Source: an uncultured Bacilli bacterium (GTDB lineage: Bacteria; Bacillota_I; Bacilli_A; RF39; UBA660). Taken from it: a DNA stretch of 42,347 nucleotides. Position numbers and translations under genes: made by a program. This document shows positions 31,464 to 40,984 of the stretch, piece by piece. The stretch lies in NCBI GenBank assembly GCA_948479395.1, contig CAOLUI010000008.1:1-42347 (forward strand). The letters run 5' to 3'. Position 1 is the stretch's first letter. Each line of letters opens with the position of its first letter. A model generated the notes under the pieces. That model did not search any database. It was not told where the DNA came from and saw nothing but the letters and a program-made list of their open reading frames with translations.

Positions 31464-32997
31464 TTATTAATTTGGCATGAACTACTAATCTTTCATTATC
31501 TCCTGTACAAGTTGATAAAGTCAAAATCTTATCTCCTGGTTTGACTTCAATTTCAAAATCCTTAACGCTTCGGGATTTAATCATTTTAACAAAATCGTTA
31601 AAAGCATTATCATCAGCAAAATAAGTTTTTAAATAATCCTTTGTTACAGGGGTCTTATAAATTGAAAAAACTTGATAATTCATCGTTTCATAAATCGTAT
31701 TAAAAGAAATAACTAAATTATCAGGATTGGAATACCAATCTTTTCTAATAGCTTTAGTAAGGGTACCAAACATAACCCCACTATAATACATATTATGCCC
31801 ATAAATGATTGTATTAGCATCCATATGATATAAAGAATTACGATAGTCCATAAAGATCCAACCATTTTTATCATTTTCATTATATAAATTATGTTTTAAA
31901 TAATAATCATTATCTTCACCTTGAACCACAGGATAATCAACATTAGTATTATTAACTTTTAACCATCCTACAACATCTTGATTTATCGAAAATAAAGAGG
32001 AAATGTAAGAATTTTTAATAACATGATCTTCTTTTATTTGCTCTTTATCTTCATCCTTTTTTTCTTCTATTGTTGTTTTAACTTTTTCTTGGATTTTAGT
32101 TACTTCATTTAAAGAAGTATAATTACTAATTCCTACATAACTAATAACGCTAATAACTAAAATAAATAAAATTAAACCACATATTTTCAAAGTATTAACA
32201 ATAATTTGGGCAAAAATATTTTCTTTTAAATAATCTTTTGAATAAACTAGATTAATATGTAACTTATTTTTTTTAATTTTTTTATTTGTCTTTTTTAAAT
32301 ATTCAATTGTTTTTAAATCACGAATATTATCATAAATTAAAATTTGAATATTTTTAAGTTTATTTTTTATTAAAATTTCAATTATTATTTCTAAGTCATT
32401 TTTGTTATAAACATCTAAATGAATTGTTTTTAAATATTTATTAATATGGCAAAAAGCTAAAAAATCATCATGATCTTCTTCCGTAAATTCATTACTAATA
32501 TGAACATTCATTTTATAAAATATTTTTGAATAATTAGTTAGATTATTATTTTGCATAAAGTTACTTGGATAAAGTATTTCACTTCTTGCTTCACTTCTAA
32601 TCCCTTTTTGATCTAAAAGTTCAATCATAAATTGGGGAATAGAATTTGCTTCAATATAATTTATATTATTATTCTCAATAATTTTTTCATAAAGAGAGTA
32701 GGAAAGAGAAGCATCTTCGGAAATACATATTGCTGATATATATGAATTTTTTTTTAATAGATTTAATAAAAATAAGGCCAAATCATTACTTTCAATTGTA
32801 ACTCGATAAATGTTATTTTCTCGACATAATTCTTTTATAAAAAGGGCGATAACTTTTTCATTTTCCTTAATATATTCTTTACTAAAAGATAATTCATTAT
32901 CCTTTATTATATTATTATCAAAATTAGTAGGAGAGTGAGCATCTTTATAAGAAAATCTTATAGCATCATTTTTAACACTAATAAGGACAATAGACAT
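31459..32997 (-). CDS. srtB: Class B sortase with a large N-terminal cytoplasmic domain
   Basis: This 512-residue protein has a C-terminal sortase domain (about 330-512) of class B: INQDVVGWLKVNNTNVDYPVVQ, TIIYGHNM (His401), LTLSTC (Cys497) and NERLVVHA (Arg503), the complete catalytic triad. Ordinary SrtB is about 230-260 residues. Here a further 267 residues precede the helix (about 268-292), giving an N-terminal region inside the cell with repeated beta/alpha character (LHINLVYSKDY, HLDVYNKNDLEIIIEIL). I do not recognise that domain. The start is placed at 32997 because GGTGGTG lies about nine bases before it; ATG 33006 is the alternative. The divergent neighbour at 33198 carries an NPQTG sorting signal. 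Confidence 0.85.
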   Translation of the reverse strand: MSIVLISVKNDAIRFSYKDAHSPTNFDNNIIKDNELSFSKEYIKENEKVIALFIKELCRENNIYRVTIESNDLALFLLNLLKKNSYISAICISEDASLSYSLYEKIIENNNINYIEANSIPQFMIELLDQKGIRSEARSEILYPSNFMQNNNLTNYSKIFYKMNVHISNEFTEEDHDDFLAFCHINKYLKTIHLDVYNKNDLEIIIEILIKNKLKNIQILIYDNIRDLKTIEYLKKTNKKIKKNKLHINLVYSKDYLKENIFAQIIVNTLKICGLILFILVISVISYVGISNYTSLNEVTKIQEKVKTTIEEKKDEDKEQIKEDHVIKNSYISSLFSINQDVVGWLKVNNTNVDYPVVQGEDNDYYLKHNLYNENDKNGWIFMDYRNSLYHMDANTIIYGHNMYYSGVMFGTLTKAIRKDWYSNPDNLVISFNTIYETMNYQVFSIYKTPVTKDYLKTYFADDNAFNDFVKMIKSRSVKDFEIEVKPGDKILTLSTCTGDNERLVVHAKLIT

Positions 32998-33067
32998 ACT
33001 CTTCATCACCACCAATTTATTCTTTACTATATTATATAATAACATAAAACTAAATCTTTTTTGTAAA

Positions 33068-33160
33068 AAATATAGATTTTTTAAATTTTTATGCTATAAT
33101 AACACAAATTTACAAACATTTTAAAAAAAATGTAGATTTTATGAATTTTTATGCTATAAT
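33068..33160 (+). promoter_or_regulatory. Duplicated extended -10 promoter of the sortase substrate
   Basis: Two copies of a roughly 30-base unit lie 60 bases apart, each ending in ATGCTATAAT (33091-33100 and 33151-33160), a perfect TGnTATAAT. Between the elements are A and T runs. Both face the gene at 33198. Confidence 0.65.
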
Positions 33161-33197
33161 TAAAACATACTAATAGTAAAGTAGAAAGAGGTAAGAA

Positions 33198-33851
33198 ATG
33201 AAAAAAGTTATCGGACTAATCGTTTTAGCAGTTATGGTTATATTACCATTTAATGTAAATGCTGCAGTTGCTCTTGAGCAAAGTTGTGGTGAAGATGTAG
33301 AATTAGCACAACCAGATGGTCAGTATACACACAGTAAGACATGTAAGATTGTTGTTAATGTTACAGGGAATAGTACTCTTAATAAATATGGAATCACTGC
33401 GTCATATGATACTTCCATTATAAAAGTACAAGATGTTCAAACTAATAATCCCTGGAGTTTAACAACAAATACCGCAACATCAACTGGAGCGGCTATTACT
33501 TGGACTCCATCATCTGCAATAAGTAATAATAAATCAGAAGTAGCAACTGTTGTATTCTATATTAATAAATCAGACCCAACTAAGAATTGTGATATCAATT
33601 TTACTCAATGTTTTGATGAAAATGGGACATTTATCTGTAATGAACCAAAAACTCCAACTTGTAAAATTGAAAATGGCAAATATTATGGAAAGAATGGTAC
33701 AGAAGTAACTGAAGAAGTTTACAACAAAGAATGTTTATCTAATCCTCAAACCGGAAACTTCATTCCATATATTGTTGTTATTACTGGAGCCATTTTAGCG
33801 ATTAGTGTATTTACAATATCACGTAAAAATAATAAACTTTACAAGATATAA
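33198..33851 (+). CDS. Wall-anchored surface protein with an NPQTG sorting signal
   Basis: This 217-residue protein has a signal peptide (MKKVIGLIVLAVMVILPFNVNAA), a domain of about 100 residues and a class B sorting signal at the end: NPQTG (182-186), a hydrophobic stretch (FIPYIVVITGAILAISVF) and a basic tail (RKNNKLYK). Residues 45-125 have the strand pattern of cohesin-like domains (ITASYDTSIIKVQDV...VATVVFYI). Six Cys lie around them. The divergent class B sortase is the obvious enzyme: it would cut after Thr185 and link the protein to peptidoglycan. It is a one-gene transcript with a duplicated promoter and a terminator. Confidence 0.85.
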   Translation: MKKVIGLIVLAVMVILPFNVNAAVALEQSCGEDVELAQPDGQYTHSKTCKIVVNVTGNSTLNKYGITASYDTSIIKVQDVQTNNPWSLTTNTATSTGAAITWTPSSAISNNKSEVATVVFYINKSDPTKNCDINFTQCFDENGTFICNEPKTPTCKIENGKYYGKNGTEVTEEVYNKECLSNPQTGNFIPYIVVITGAILAISVFTISRKNNKLYKI

Positions 33852-33857
33852 AACAAA

Positions 33858-33882
33858 AGTCTCTTTTAAGAGATTTTTTTTT
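33858..33882 (+). terminator. Rho-independent terminator
   Basis: The stem TCTCTT/AAGAGA with a two-base loop is followed by a long T run. Confidence 0.7.
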
Positions 33883-33935
33883 ATGGAATTTTTAATAGTT
33901 TGTCCACATATATTTTTTTAGGAGGACAAGCATAT

Positions 33936-36557
33936 ATGAATAAAAATGGTTTAACAGAAGAAGAAGTCATAAAATTTCGTAAAAAATATGGTACAAATGA
34001 ACTTACTAAAAAGAAAAAAAATAGCTTTTTGACATTATTAATTGAGTCTTTAGGCGATCCAATCATTAAAATTCTTTTAATTGCTTTAGCAGTTAAAGTT
34101 GTTATCCTTTTTAAAAGTTTTGATTGGTTTGAAACCTTAGGGATTTTAATAGCTATATTCTTAGCTTCTTTTATTTCTAGTATTTCTGAATATGGTAGTG
34201 AAAAAGCTTTTGATCGTCTTCAAGAAGAAGCCTCTAAAATTAAAGTTAAAGTTAAAAGAAATGGTGAATTAAAAGAAATTGATATCAATGAAGTAGTAAA
34301 AAATGACCTAGTTATTTTAAATACTGGAGATAAAATACCCGCTGATGGCTATTTAATTAGTGGACGAATCTTTGTTGATGAATCTAGCATTAATGGTGAA
34401 GCCAAAGAAACCGAAAAAGTTAGTCAAAATAATGAAAAAATAGTAGAGAACAATTGTGTATACCGAGGAACAATTGTTTATAATGGGAATGCTACTATAA
34501 AAGTAACCGAAGTTGGTAATGAAACAATTTATGGCAAACTTGCTAGCGAACTTCAAGAAAGCGAACCAATTAGTCCCTTAAAATTACGTTTAAGAGGACT
34601 TGCTAAAATTATTAGTAAAATTGGTTATATCGGAGCAATTTTAGTTACTTTTTCTTATCTTTTTTCTGTAATAGTTATCGAAAACAATTTTGAACATTCG
34701 GCTATAATAAATACTATAACTAATTTTGAATTTATGTTTAATGCCTTATTATATGCTTTAACTCTAAGTGTTACGATTATCATTGTAGCTGTACCAGAAG
34801 GACTTCCGATGATGATAACTTTAGTTTTATCAAGTAACATGAAACGAATGCTTAAAAATAATGTTTTGGTTAGAAGGTTAGTAGGTATCGAAACCGCTGG
34901 TAGTCTAAATGTTTTGTTAACTGATAAAACAGGGACTCTTACTAAAGGAAAGTTAGAAGTAACCGAATTTATTAGTGGCAATTTAAAAAGTTATAAAAAA
35001 ATTGAAGAAATAAAAAAACAAAAGTTTTATCCAAAAATTTATCAATCTTTTTATTATAATAATGAAAGTGTTTTTGATGAAAAAAAAGAAGCAATTGGGG
35101 GAAATACAACGGATCGGGCTTTATTAAAATTTCTTAAAAATAAAGAAGACTTTGATTCTTTTAAAATTCTTCATAAAACTCCGTTTGATAGCCAAAATAA
35201 ATATTCGATGGTTAAAATAAACAATTATGAAAAAACGACCTTTATTAAAGGAGCCTCAGAAAAAATTTTATCAAAGTGTACAAAATATTTAGATGAAGAA
35301 AACAGAGAAAGAATTCTTTTAAACAAAAAAGAGCTAGAAGAAAAAGTTAATTCTTTAACCAAAAAAGGTTCCCGTATTTTAGTTATGGCCTATACAAATA
35401 AAGAACTAGATTCTTCTGGCTTTAATAATTTAGTTTTATTAGGAATAATCTCTATTAAAGATGAACTAAGAGAAGAAACTAAAACGGGTATCAATCTAAT
35501 TAAAAATGCTGGCATTGATATTATAATGATTACAGGGGATCATAAAGATACTGCAATTGCTATCGCAAAAGATGCTGGTTTATTAACAAATCCTCATGAC
35601 TTAGTTTTGACCAGTAATGAATTAAATTTGATGAGTGATGAAGAAATAAAAAAATATTTTAAAAAAATTAAGGTTGTAGCCCGTGCACTTCCTAAAGACA
35701 AAAGTCGTTTAGTAAAAATTTTAGAAGAAATGGATTTAGTTGTGGGAATGACAGGTGATGGAGTTAATGATGCTCCAGCATTAAAAAAAGCTAATGTTGG
35801 TTTTGCCATGGGTAGTGGAACTGAAGTTTGTAAAGAGGCTAGTGATATTATAATATTAGATGATAATATATTATCAATTAGCAAAGCAATTCTTTATGGA
35901 CGAACAATTTTTAAAAGTATTCGTAAATTTATTATTTATCAATTAACTTGTAATATATGTGCTTTATTTGTTTCCATCATTGCTCCTTTTATTGGGATTA
36001 ATACTCCAATTACCATTATTCAAATGTTATGGATAAATATGATAATGGATACTTTTGCCGGACTGGCCTTTTCCTTTGAGCCTCCTCTAAAACGCTACAT
36101 GAATGAACCTCCTAAAAATAAAAATGAAGCCATTATGAATAGTTACATGTATAAAGAAGTAATTATTACTGGGTTATATTCTGCAATATTATGTATTCTA
36201 TTTTTAAAATTACCTTTATTTAAAAGTTTAATTCGGCCTGGAAATAATTATGCTTATTTAATGACTGCCTATTTTGCTTTATTTATTTTCATTGGCGTTT
36301 TTAATGCTTTTAATGCTCGTACAGAAAGATTAAATTTATTTGCTGATCTTAAACAAAATAAAATATTCATATTAATAATTTTATTTATTGTAATAGTTCA
36401 AATTTATTTAATTTATCATGGGGGAGAGTTATTTCGTACTTATGGCCTCACATTAAAAGAATTACTTCTAGTTATATTTTTATCTGCTACAGTAGTTCCG
36501 ATTGATTTAATAAGAAAAATTTGGATTAGAAAAAACAATGGCATATCTAGTGTATAA
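33936..36557 (+). CDS. P-type Ca2+-transporting ATPase (PMCA type)
   Basis: This 873-residue ion pump has the full set of P-type motifs: TGDKIPADG, SSINGEAKE (the TGE loop with Asn-Gly-Glu), PEGLP in helix 4, the phosphorylated DKTGT (Asp330), KGASE, TGDHKDTA, and MTGDGVNDAPALKKA. PEGLPMMITL together with WINMIMDTFAGLAFSFEPP in helix 6 (Asn and Asp of the calcium site) is the plasma-membrane Ca2+-ATPase pattern, so Ca2+ export is likely. The start is set at ATG 33936, after AGGAGG (33921-33925). Ten helices are predictable. Length is normal. A terminator follows. Confidence 0.9.
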   Translation: MNKNGLTEEEVIKFRKKYGTNELTKKKKNSFLTLLIESLGDPIIKILLIALAVKVVILFKSFDWFETLGILIAIFLASFISSISEYGSEKAFDRLQEEASKIKVKVKRNGELKEIDINEVVKNDLVILNTGDKIPADGYLISGRIFVDESSINGEAKETEKVSQNNEKIVENNCVYRGTIVYNGNATIKVTEVGNETIYGKLASELQESEPISPLKLRLRGLAKIISKIGYIGAILVTFSYLFSVIVIENNFEHSAIINTITNFEFMFNALLYALTLSVTIIIVAVPEGLPMMITLVLSSNMKRMLKNNVLVRRLVGIETAGSLNVLLTDKTGTLTKGKLEVTEFISGNLKSYKKIEEIKKQKFYPKIYQSFYYNNESVFDEKKEAIGGNTTDRALLKFLKNKEDFDSFKILHKTPFDSQNKYSMVKINNYEKTTFIKGASEKILSKCTKYLDEENRERILLNKKELEEKVNSLTKKGSRILVMAYTNKELDSSGFNNLVLLGIISIKDELREETKTGINLIKNAGIDIIMITGDHKDTAIAIAKDAGLLTNPHDLVLTSNELNLMSDEEIKKYFKKIKVVARALPKDKSRLVKILEEMDLVVGMTGDGVNDAPALKKANVGFAMGSGTEVCKEASDIIILDDNILSISKAILYGRTIFKSIRKFIIYQLTCNICALFVSIIAPFIGINTPITIIQMLWINMIMDTFAGLAFSFEPPLKRYMNEPPKNKNEAIMNSYMYKEVIITGLYSAILCILFLKLPLFKSLIRPGNNYAYLMTAYFALFIFIGVFNAFNARTERLNLFADLKQNKIFILIILFIVIVQIYLIYHGGELFRTYGLTLKELLLVIFLSATVVPIDLIRKIWIRKNNGISSV

Positions 36558-36564
36558 ATTTTTT

Positions 36565-36592
36565 AGATACTTTAAATATAGTATCTTTTTTA
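36565..36592 (+). terminator. Rho-independent terminator
   Basis: AGATACT and AGTATCT form a seven-base stem around a short loop, followed by a run of T. Confidence 0.7.
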
Positions 36593-36696
36593 ATTGAAAA
36601 AAAATAAATAGATTATTTTACAATCCATCACTTATTTAAATTTCATTTTGTTTATAATTGTAGTACAATAAATATAAAGAATAAGGAGAGATTAAA

Positions 36697-37356
36697 ATGC
36701 AATATATAAAGACAAAGCCAATGAACCCTTGGCAAGGAATATTATTTGGCTTAATATTTGCTGTTGTTGGAATAGGTTTATTATTATTTTCAGTATCAAC
36801 TATTAAAAATTATAATGAGAAAAATAAAACATATAAAGAAATTATGGCTGAAGTAATTGATTATGCTTACAATAATGATGGATTAGAAGCTATTATAGTT
36901 GAGTATACTATTGATGGAAAAACTTATAGAAAACAATCTAATTCATATTCTAATATGCCTAAACAAAAAGGTACACAAGTTAAAGTAAAATACAATACTA
37001 ATGATCCAAGTGATGCAATATGGGCTAATGATAGTACAAATATTGTGTTACCAATTGCTGGGGGAGTATTTACATTAATAGGTATAATTATTGTTGCGAC
37101 TAGTTTAAAAAAAATGAAAAGTATAAAAGCTACCCCAACTATTAAACAATCTAAGGGATTATATAATAGTGCTGATGTTGTTATTAGCCTTCAAAATGAT
37201 CAAAATTTAGAACAATTTTCTCAAAATCAACAGCCAGTAAGTCAATCACAATCATCTATTGCCAATCAAGTTCAAGATACTTTTAACCAAAATAGCAACT
37301 TCATAAAAGAACAAGATCAAACTAATAATCAAAATAATACAAATTCAAATTTATAG
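36697..37356 (+). CDS. DUF3592-like membrane protein with a Gln/Asn-rich tail
   Basis: This 219-residue protein has two helices (about 13-36 and 114-134) with a short beta-rich part between them (AEVIDYAYNNDGLEAIIVEYTIDGKTY...GTQVKVKYNTNDPSDA), the plan of DUF3592. The last 70 residues are rich in Gln, Asn and Ser. It lies 13 bases before the lemA gene. A TATAAT at 36653-36658 and AAGGAG support the start. Its role is unknown; partners of LemA/DUF2207 proteins are likely envelope factors. Confidence 0.65.
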   Translation: MQYIKTKPMNPWQGILFGLIFAVVGIGLLLFSVSTIKNYNEKNKTYKEIMAEVIDYAYNNDGLEAIIVEYTIDGKTYRKQSNSYSNMPKQKGTQVKVKYNTNDPSDAIWANDSTNIVLPIAGGVFTLIGIIIVATSLKKMKSIKATPTIKQSKGLYNSADVVISLQNDQNLEQFSQNQQPVSQSQSSIANQVQDTFNQNSNFIKEQDQTNNQNNTNSNL

Positions 37357-37369
37357 GAGGTAAAAAATT

Positions 37370-37918
37370 ATGTGGATTTATATTTTAATAATAATTATAG
37401 TTATAATTGTTATTTACGCTTTTGCTTTATATAATAGTTTTGTAAAGTTAAATAATAAAGTAAAAGAAGCATTCTCGACAATGGATGTATATTTAAAAAA
37501 AAGATGGGATTTAATTCCGAATATAGTAGAAACAATTAAAAGTTATGCTAAACATGAATGTGATACTTTAAAAGAAGTAATAACTTTAAGAAATAGTGCT
37601 TATGATAGTATGTCAGATGATGATAAGATTAAAACAAATGAAAAAGTAGCAGCAAGCATTAATAAAATTATGGCGCTTTCTGAAAGTTATCCAGATTTAA
37701 AAGCCAATGAAAATTTTAAAGATTTAAACAAAGAGTTAACAAAGGTGGAAGATGACATTGCTAATTCACGAAAATATTATAATGGGGTTGTTAGAATTTT
37801 TAACAATAAAGTCGAAATGTTTCCTAGTAATATTTTTGCTAGTATTTTTGGATACAAAAGAAAAACAATGTTTGAAGCAAATGTAAATGAAAGAGAAAAT
37901 ATAAAAGTAAAATTATAA
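37370..37918 (+). CDS. lemA: LemA family protein
   Basis: This 182-residue protein has one N-terminal helix (1-22) and the LemA helical core: YNSFVKLNNKVKEAFSTMDVYLKKRWDLIPNIVETIKSYA, then a conserved Leu-Ala-Ser-Glu-like middle (LSESYPDLKANENF) and NNKVEMFPSNIFA. LemA proteins form an outside four-helix bundle of unknown function and are often encoded beside DUF2207/TPM proteins, as here. AGGAGG precedes it, and the next gene starts 14 bases on. Confidence 0.9.
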   Translation: MWIYILIIIIVIIVIYAFALYNSFVKLNNKVKEAFSTMDVYLKKRWDLIPNIVETIKSYAKHECDTLKEVITLRNSAYDSMSDDDKIKTNEKVAASINKIMALSESYPDLKANENFKDLNKELTKVEDDIANSRKYYNGVVRIFNNKVEMFPSNIFASIFGYKRKTMFEANVNERENIKVKL

Positions 37919-37932
37919 TGGAGGAATAAAAA

Positions 37933-40278
37933 ATGCCAAAAATATTAAAAAAATCTTTTTTTATGATCTTATTAATTATTTCTATAGTTTTTCTTCCAAA
38001 TAGAGTACATGCTTTAACTACTGAATATAAGAGTATTAATGAAGAGATTACATCTTTAAATGATGATAATAGTAGTTTTCAATTTACAAAAGTAAATTTC
38101 ACAAATTTGTCTACTTCAGAAAATCCAGCTTTTGGACTTTCTGGAGTAGTTTATAATGGCAATAAATATGATGTTTCATTTATGGCTACTGCTTCCTATT
38201 ATGATTCAAATTATAATTTAATTGCCACAACTAACAATAATCAATTTGTACCTGCTGGAGAGTATAATTCATATAGTCATATGACCAATTTAAGTGAGAT
38301 AAAAAGTGGGTACACAGCAAACGATATTGTTTATTATAAATTAGATGTTCAAATCAATAAAAAAGAAACAACAAATAATAATAGTAATATAAATACCCCA
38401 AGTAAAAATTGGCAATATAGGTCCTATGATTATGTAATTGATAAATATAATATAGATATTATTGTAAACGAAAATAATACTTTTGATATTACCGAAACTA
38501 TTACAGCTTATTTTAATGTCCCTAAACATGGCATATACAGAACTCTTCCCTTAAAAAATAATATTACCAGATTAGATGGAACGAAATCAAAAAATCGAGC
38601 TCAAATATCTAATTTAAGTGTTGATAATGAATATACGACTTCAAGAGAAAATGGTCAATATAAAATAAAAATCGGTTCTCTTAGCCAAACATATACCAAA
38701 GAGCAAACATATGTTATTAAATATACGTATAATATTGGAAAAGATCCCTTAAAAGATAAAGATGAATTATATTACAATATAATTGGTGATTCTTGGGATA
38801 CTGTTATTGGCAATGTGTCATTTAGTATTACAATGCCAAAAGAATTTGATAAAAAATTGCTTGGATTTTCTACAGGACCTTTAGGATCAACAACTAATAG
38901 TAATGTAGAATATACTATCAAAGGAAACAAGATAACAGGAAACTATAATGGCATTTTAAAAGCCCAGGAAGCATTAACGATAAGAGCTGAGTTGCCTGAA
39001 GGATATTTTGCTGGTGCCGGATTCGATATAAATCTTATGGATTATATAATGTTTTTAATACCCTTACTATTTTTGGGAATATCAGTATTTTTATGGTATA
39101 AATTTGGTCGCGATGAAATGGTTGTAGAAACAGTGGAATTTTATCCTCCCAGAGAGTTTAATAGTTTAGAAATAGGATTTTTATATAAAGGTAAAGCGAC
39201 AAATGAAGATGTTACATCGCTACTAATATATCTAGCCAATAAAGGATATCTTAAGATTACTGAAACAGAAGAAAAATCTCTATTTTCCAAAACAAAAGAT
39301 TTTAAAATAACGAAGTTAAAAGAATATGATGGTGATAATATTAACGAACAAATTTTTCTAAACGGATTATTTACTAAACAAGAATCTTTTACATTATTTA
39401 ACAAAGATAAAGAAGAATCTACATATGATATAAATGAAGTAACTTCTATGGATTTATATGATAACTTTTATATCACGATGAGAAAAATATTATCAAATAT
39501 TAATAATAAAGAAAATAAGAATAAAATATTTGAAAAGTCTGCTTCTAGAAAAACTATATTTGTTATTTTAATGATTATAGCATCATTTTGTTTAATCACT
39601 ATACCACCAATCTTTACTTACGGAGAACCTTTTAATTTAATATTTGCCTTATTATTTCCTGGGATAGGATTTTCATTAATGTGTTCCGTTATTTTGACCG
39701 AAACTATTTCTGTAAATGAGAGAGCTGATTTATCAATTGTTGCAAAAATAATTCCTCTTGTTTGTTTAGGAATATTTGGAGGTATACCTTGGGCATTTTT
39801 AGTATTACCAGCATTATTGCAAGATTTCACTTATTTAATTGGATATATAATAGGTTTAGGCTGTATTTTTGGCATGAATATATGTTTAAAATATTTGCCC
39901 AAAAGAACTCCTTATGGAAATGAAATGTTAGGTAAATTAAAAGGCTTTAGAAATTTTCTTGAAACCGCTGAAAAAGATAGATTAGAAGCCATGGTTGAGC
40001 AGGATCCTACTTATTTTTATGATATCCTTCCTTACACTTATGTTTTGGGTGTATCAGATAAGTGGATTGAAAAATTTGAAGCTATATCTTTAAAAGCTCC
40101 ATCTTGGTATGATAGCTCTACAGGTTTTAGTATTACAACATTTGGCGCTTTTATGAATAATACCATGGTATCTGCTGAGAGTGTAATGTCATCTAGTCCT
40201 TCTAGTGATAGTAGTAGTTCTTCTGGTGGAGGCTCATCAGGAGGCGGATCCGGTGGTGGTGGGGGTGGATCTTGGTAA
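37933..40278 (+). CDS. DUF2207 membrane protein with a Gly/Ser-rich tail
   Basis: This 781-residue protein has a signal peptide (MPKILKKSFFMILLIISIVFLPNRVHA), an N-terminal beta domain (about 30-120) and a DUF2207 outer domain (about 150-350: YNIDIIVNENNTFDITETI, HGIYRTLPL). A helix lies near 373-390, followed by a cytoplasmic part. Two to four helices follow (about 535-655), and the end is SSSSSGGGSSGGG..GGGGSW, a typical DUF2207/TPM tail. The poly-Gly end here uses mixed codons, unlike the pure G tract at 20217. It pairs with LemA. No enzyme activity is known for the family. Confidence 0.8.
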   Translation: MPKILKKSFFMILLIISIVFLPNRVHALTTEYKSINEEITSLNDDNSSFQFTKVNFTNLSTSENPAFGLSGVVYNGNKYDVSFMATASYYDSNYNLIATTNNNQFVPAGEYNSYSHMTNLSEIKSGYTANDIVYYKLDVQINKKETTNNNSNINTPSKNWQYRSYDYVIDKYNIDIIVNENNTFDITETITAYFNVPKHGIYRTLPLKNNITRLDGTKSKNRAQISNLSVDNEYTTSRENGQYKIKIGSLSQTYTKEQTYVIKYTYNIGKDPLKDKDELYYNIIGDSWDTVIGNVSFSITMPKEFDKKLLGFSTGPLGSTTNSNVEYTIKGNKITGNYNGILKAQEALTIRAELPEGYFAGAGFDINLMDYIMFLIPLLFLGISVFLWYKFGRDEMVVETVEFYPPREFNSLEIGFLYKGKATNEDVTSLLIYLANKGYLKITETEEKSLFSKTKDFKITKLKEYDGDNINEQIFLNGLFTKQESFTLFNKDKEESTYDINEVTSMDLYDNFYITMRKILSNINNKENKNKIFEKSASRKTIFVILMIIASFCLITIPPIFTYGEPFNLIFALLFPGIGFSLMCSVILTETISVNERADLSIVAKIIPLVCLGIFGGIPWAFLVLPALLQDFTYLIGYIIGLGCIFGMNICLKYLPKRTPYGNEMLGKLKGFRNFLETAEKDRLEAMVEQDPTYFYDILPYTYVLGVSDKWIEKFEAISLKAPSWYDSSTGFSITTFGAFMNNTMVSAESVMSSSPSSDSSSSSGGGSSGGGSGGGGGGSW

Positions 40279-40328
40279 TAAGTTATTTTTACAACCACCA
40301 TTTAAAAACAAAAACCAAGTCAAAAAAT

Positions 40329-40362
40329 AAATAACACTTTTAAAAGAGGTGTTATTTTTTTA
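40329..40362. terminator. Bidirectional terminator
   Basis: AAATAACAC/GTGTTATTT is a nine-base stem with T runs on both strands. It lies between the convergent DUF2207 and DUF308-like genes. Confidence 0.7.
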
Positions 40363-40864
40363 TATAATTTACAATTGGATCAATAACTTCTATAAAACCA
40401 TTTATAAAAAATAAAAATCCTATCATTGTTCCATTATTATCCGAAGCTATTAAAAGATTTAAGGCTGTAAGTAAGCCACTAATAACAAATATTATTAAAG
40501 TTGTAATTTCTAATATCCACATTTTATCTTTGTTATCATGGTAATAATCTGCTTTTTTTAACCGAATAAAAGATTGGGCAATGACAAAAGTAAATACTAA
40601 TAAAGCATAAGATAAAGAAGAATAATTTTTTACATAAAATAGAAAAATAAATAAAACAAAACTTGTAAGAGCAGTATATAATCCTTCATAATCTTTAGTT
40701 TTAAAATTTAAAATAAATCTTCCTATACTAATAAGACTATATGATAACAAAATAAATTTCAAAATCCATAAAAAATCGCTGATTTTAAAGATAGGTAATA
40801 TTAATGCTATAATACTAATAAATATTAAAAGAATACCAGTTATTAAATCAATTTTTATTTTCAT
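40352..40864 (-). CDS. HdeD/DUF308-like membrane protein
   Basis: This 170-residue protein has five or six hydrophobic helices in pairs with short loops (ITGILLIFISIIALILPIF; LLSYSLISIGRFILNF; ALTSFVLFIFLFYV; ALLVFTFVIAQSFIRL; TTLIIFVISGLLTALNLL), the pattern of HdeD/DUF308 proteins. There are no charged active-site residues in the membrane. It stands alone on the minus strand and is divergent from the cotJ operon. Function in this group is unknown. Confidence 0.6.
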   Translation of the reverse strand: MKIKIDLITGILLIFISIIALILPIFKISDFLWILKFILLSYSLISIGRFILNFKTKDYEGLYTALTSFVLFIFLFYVKNYSSLSYALLVFTFVIAQSFIRLKKADYYHDNKDKMWILEITTLIIFVISGLLTALNLLIASDNNGTMIGFLFFINGFIEVIDPIVNYIKK

Positions 40865-40984
40865 AATCCCACGTCCAAATTTATCATATAAAAATCCTAA
40901 AAAAATGTCAATTTAAAATAATAGAGACAAATGCCTTATCAGGAATTTAACCTAAGAATAATATATCTTAGAGGAGGAAAAATA

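Noticed and set aside
40200..40275. Gly/Ser-rich end of the DUF2207 protein as a second slippage site
   Set aside because: The codons are mixed (GGT, GGA, GGC, GGG) with a longest run of about six G, and the gene is in frame. It is a normal family tail.
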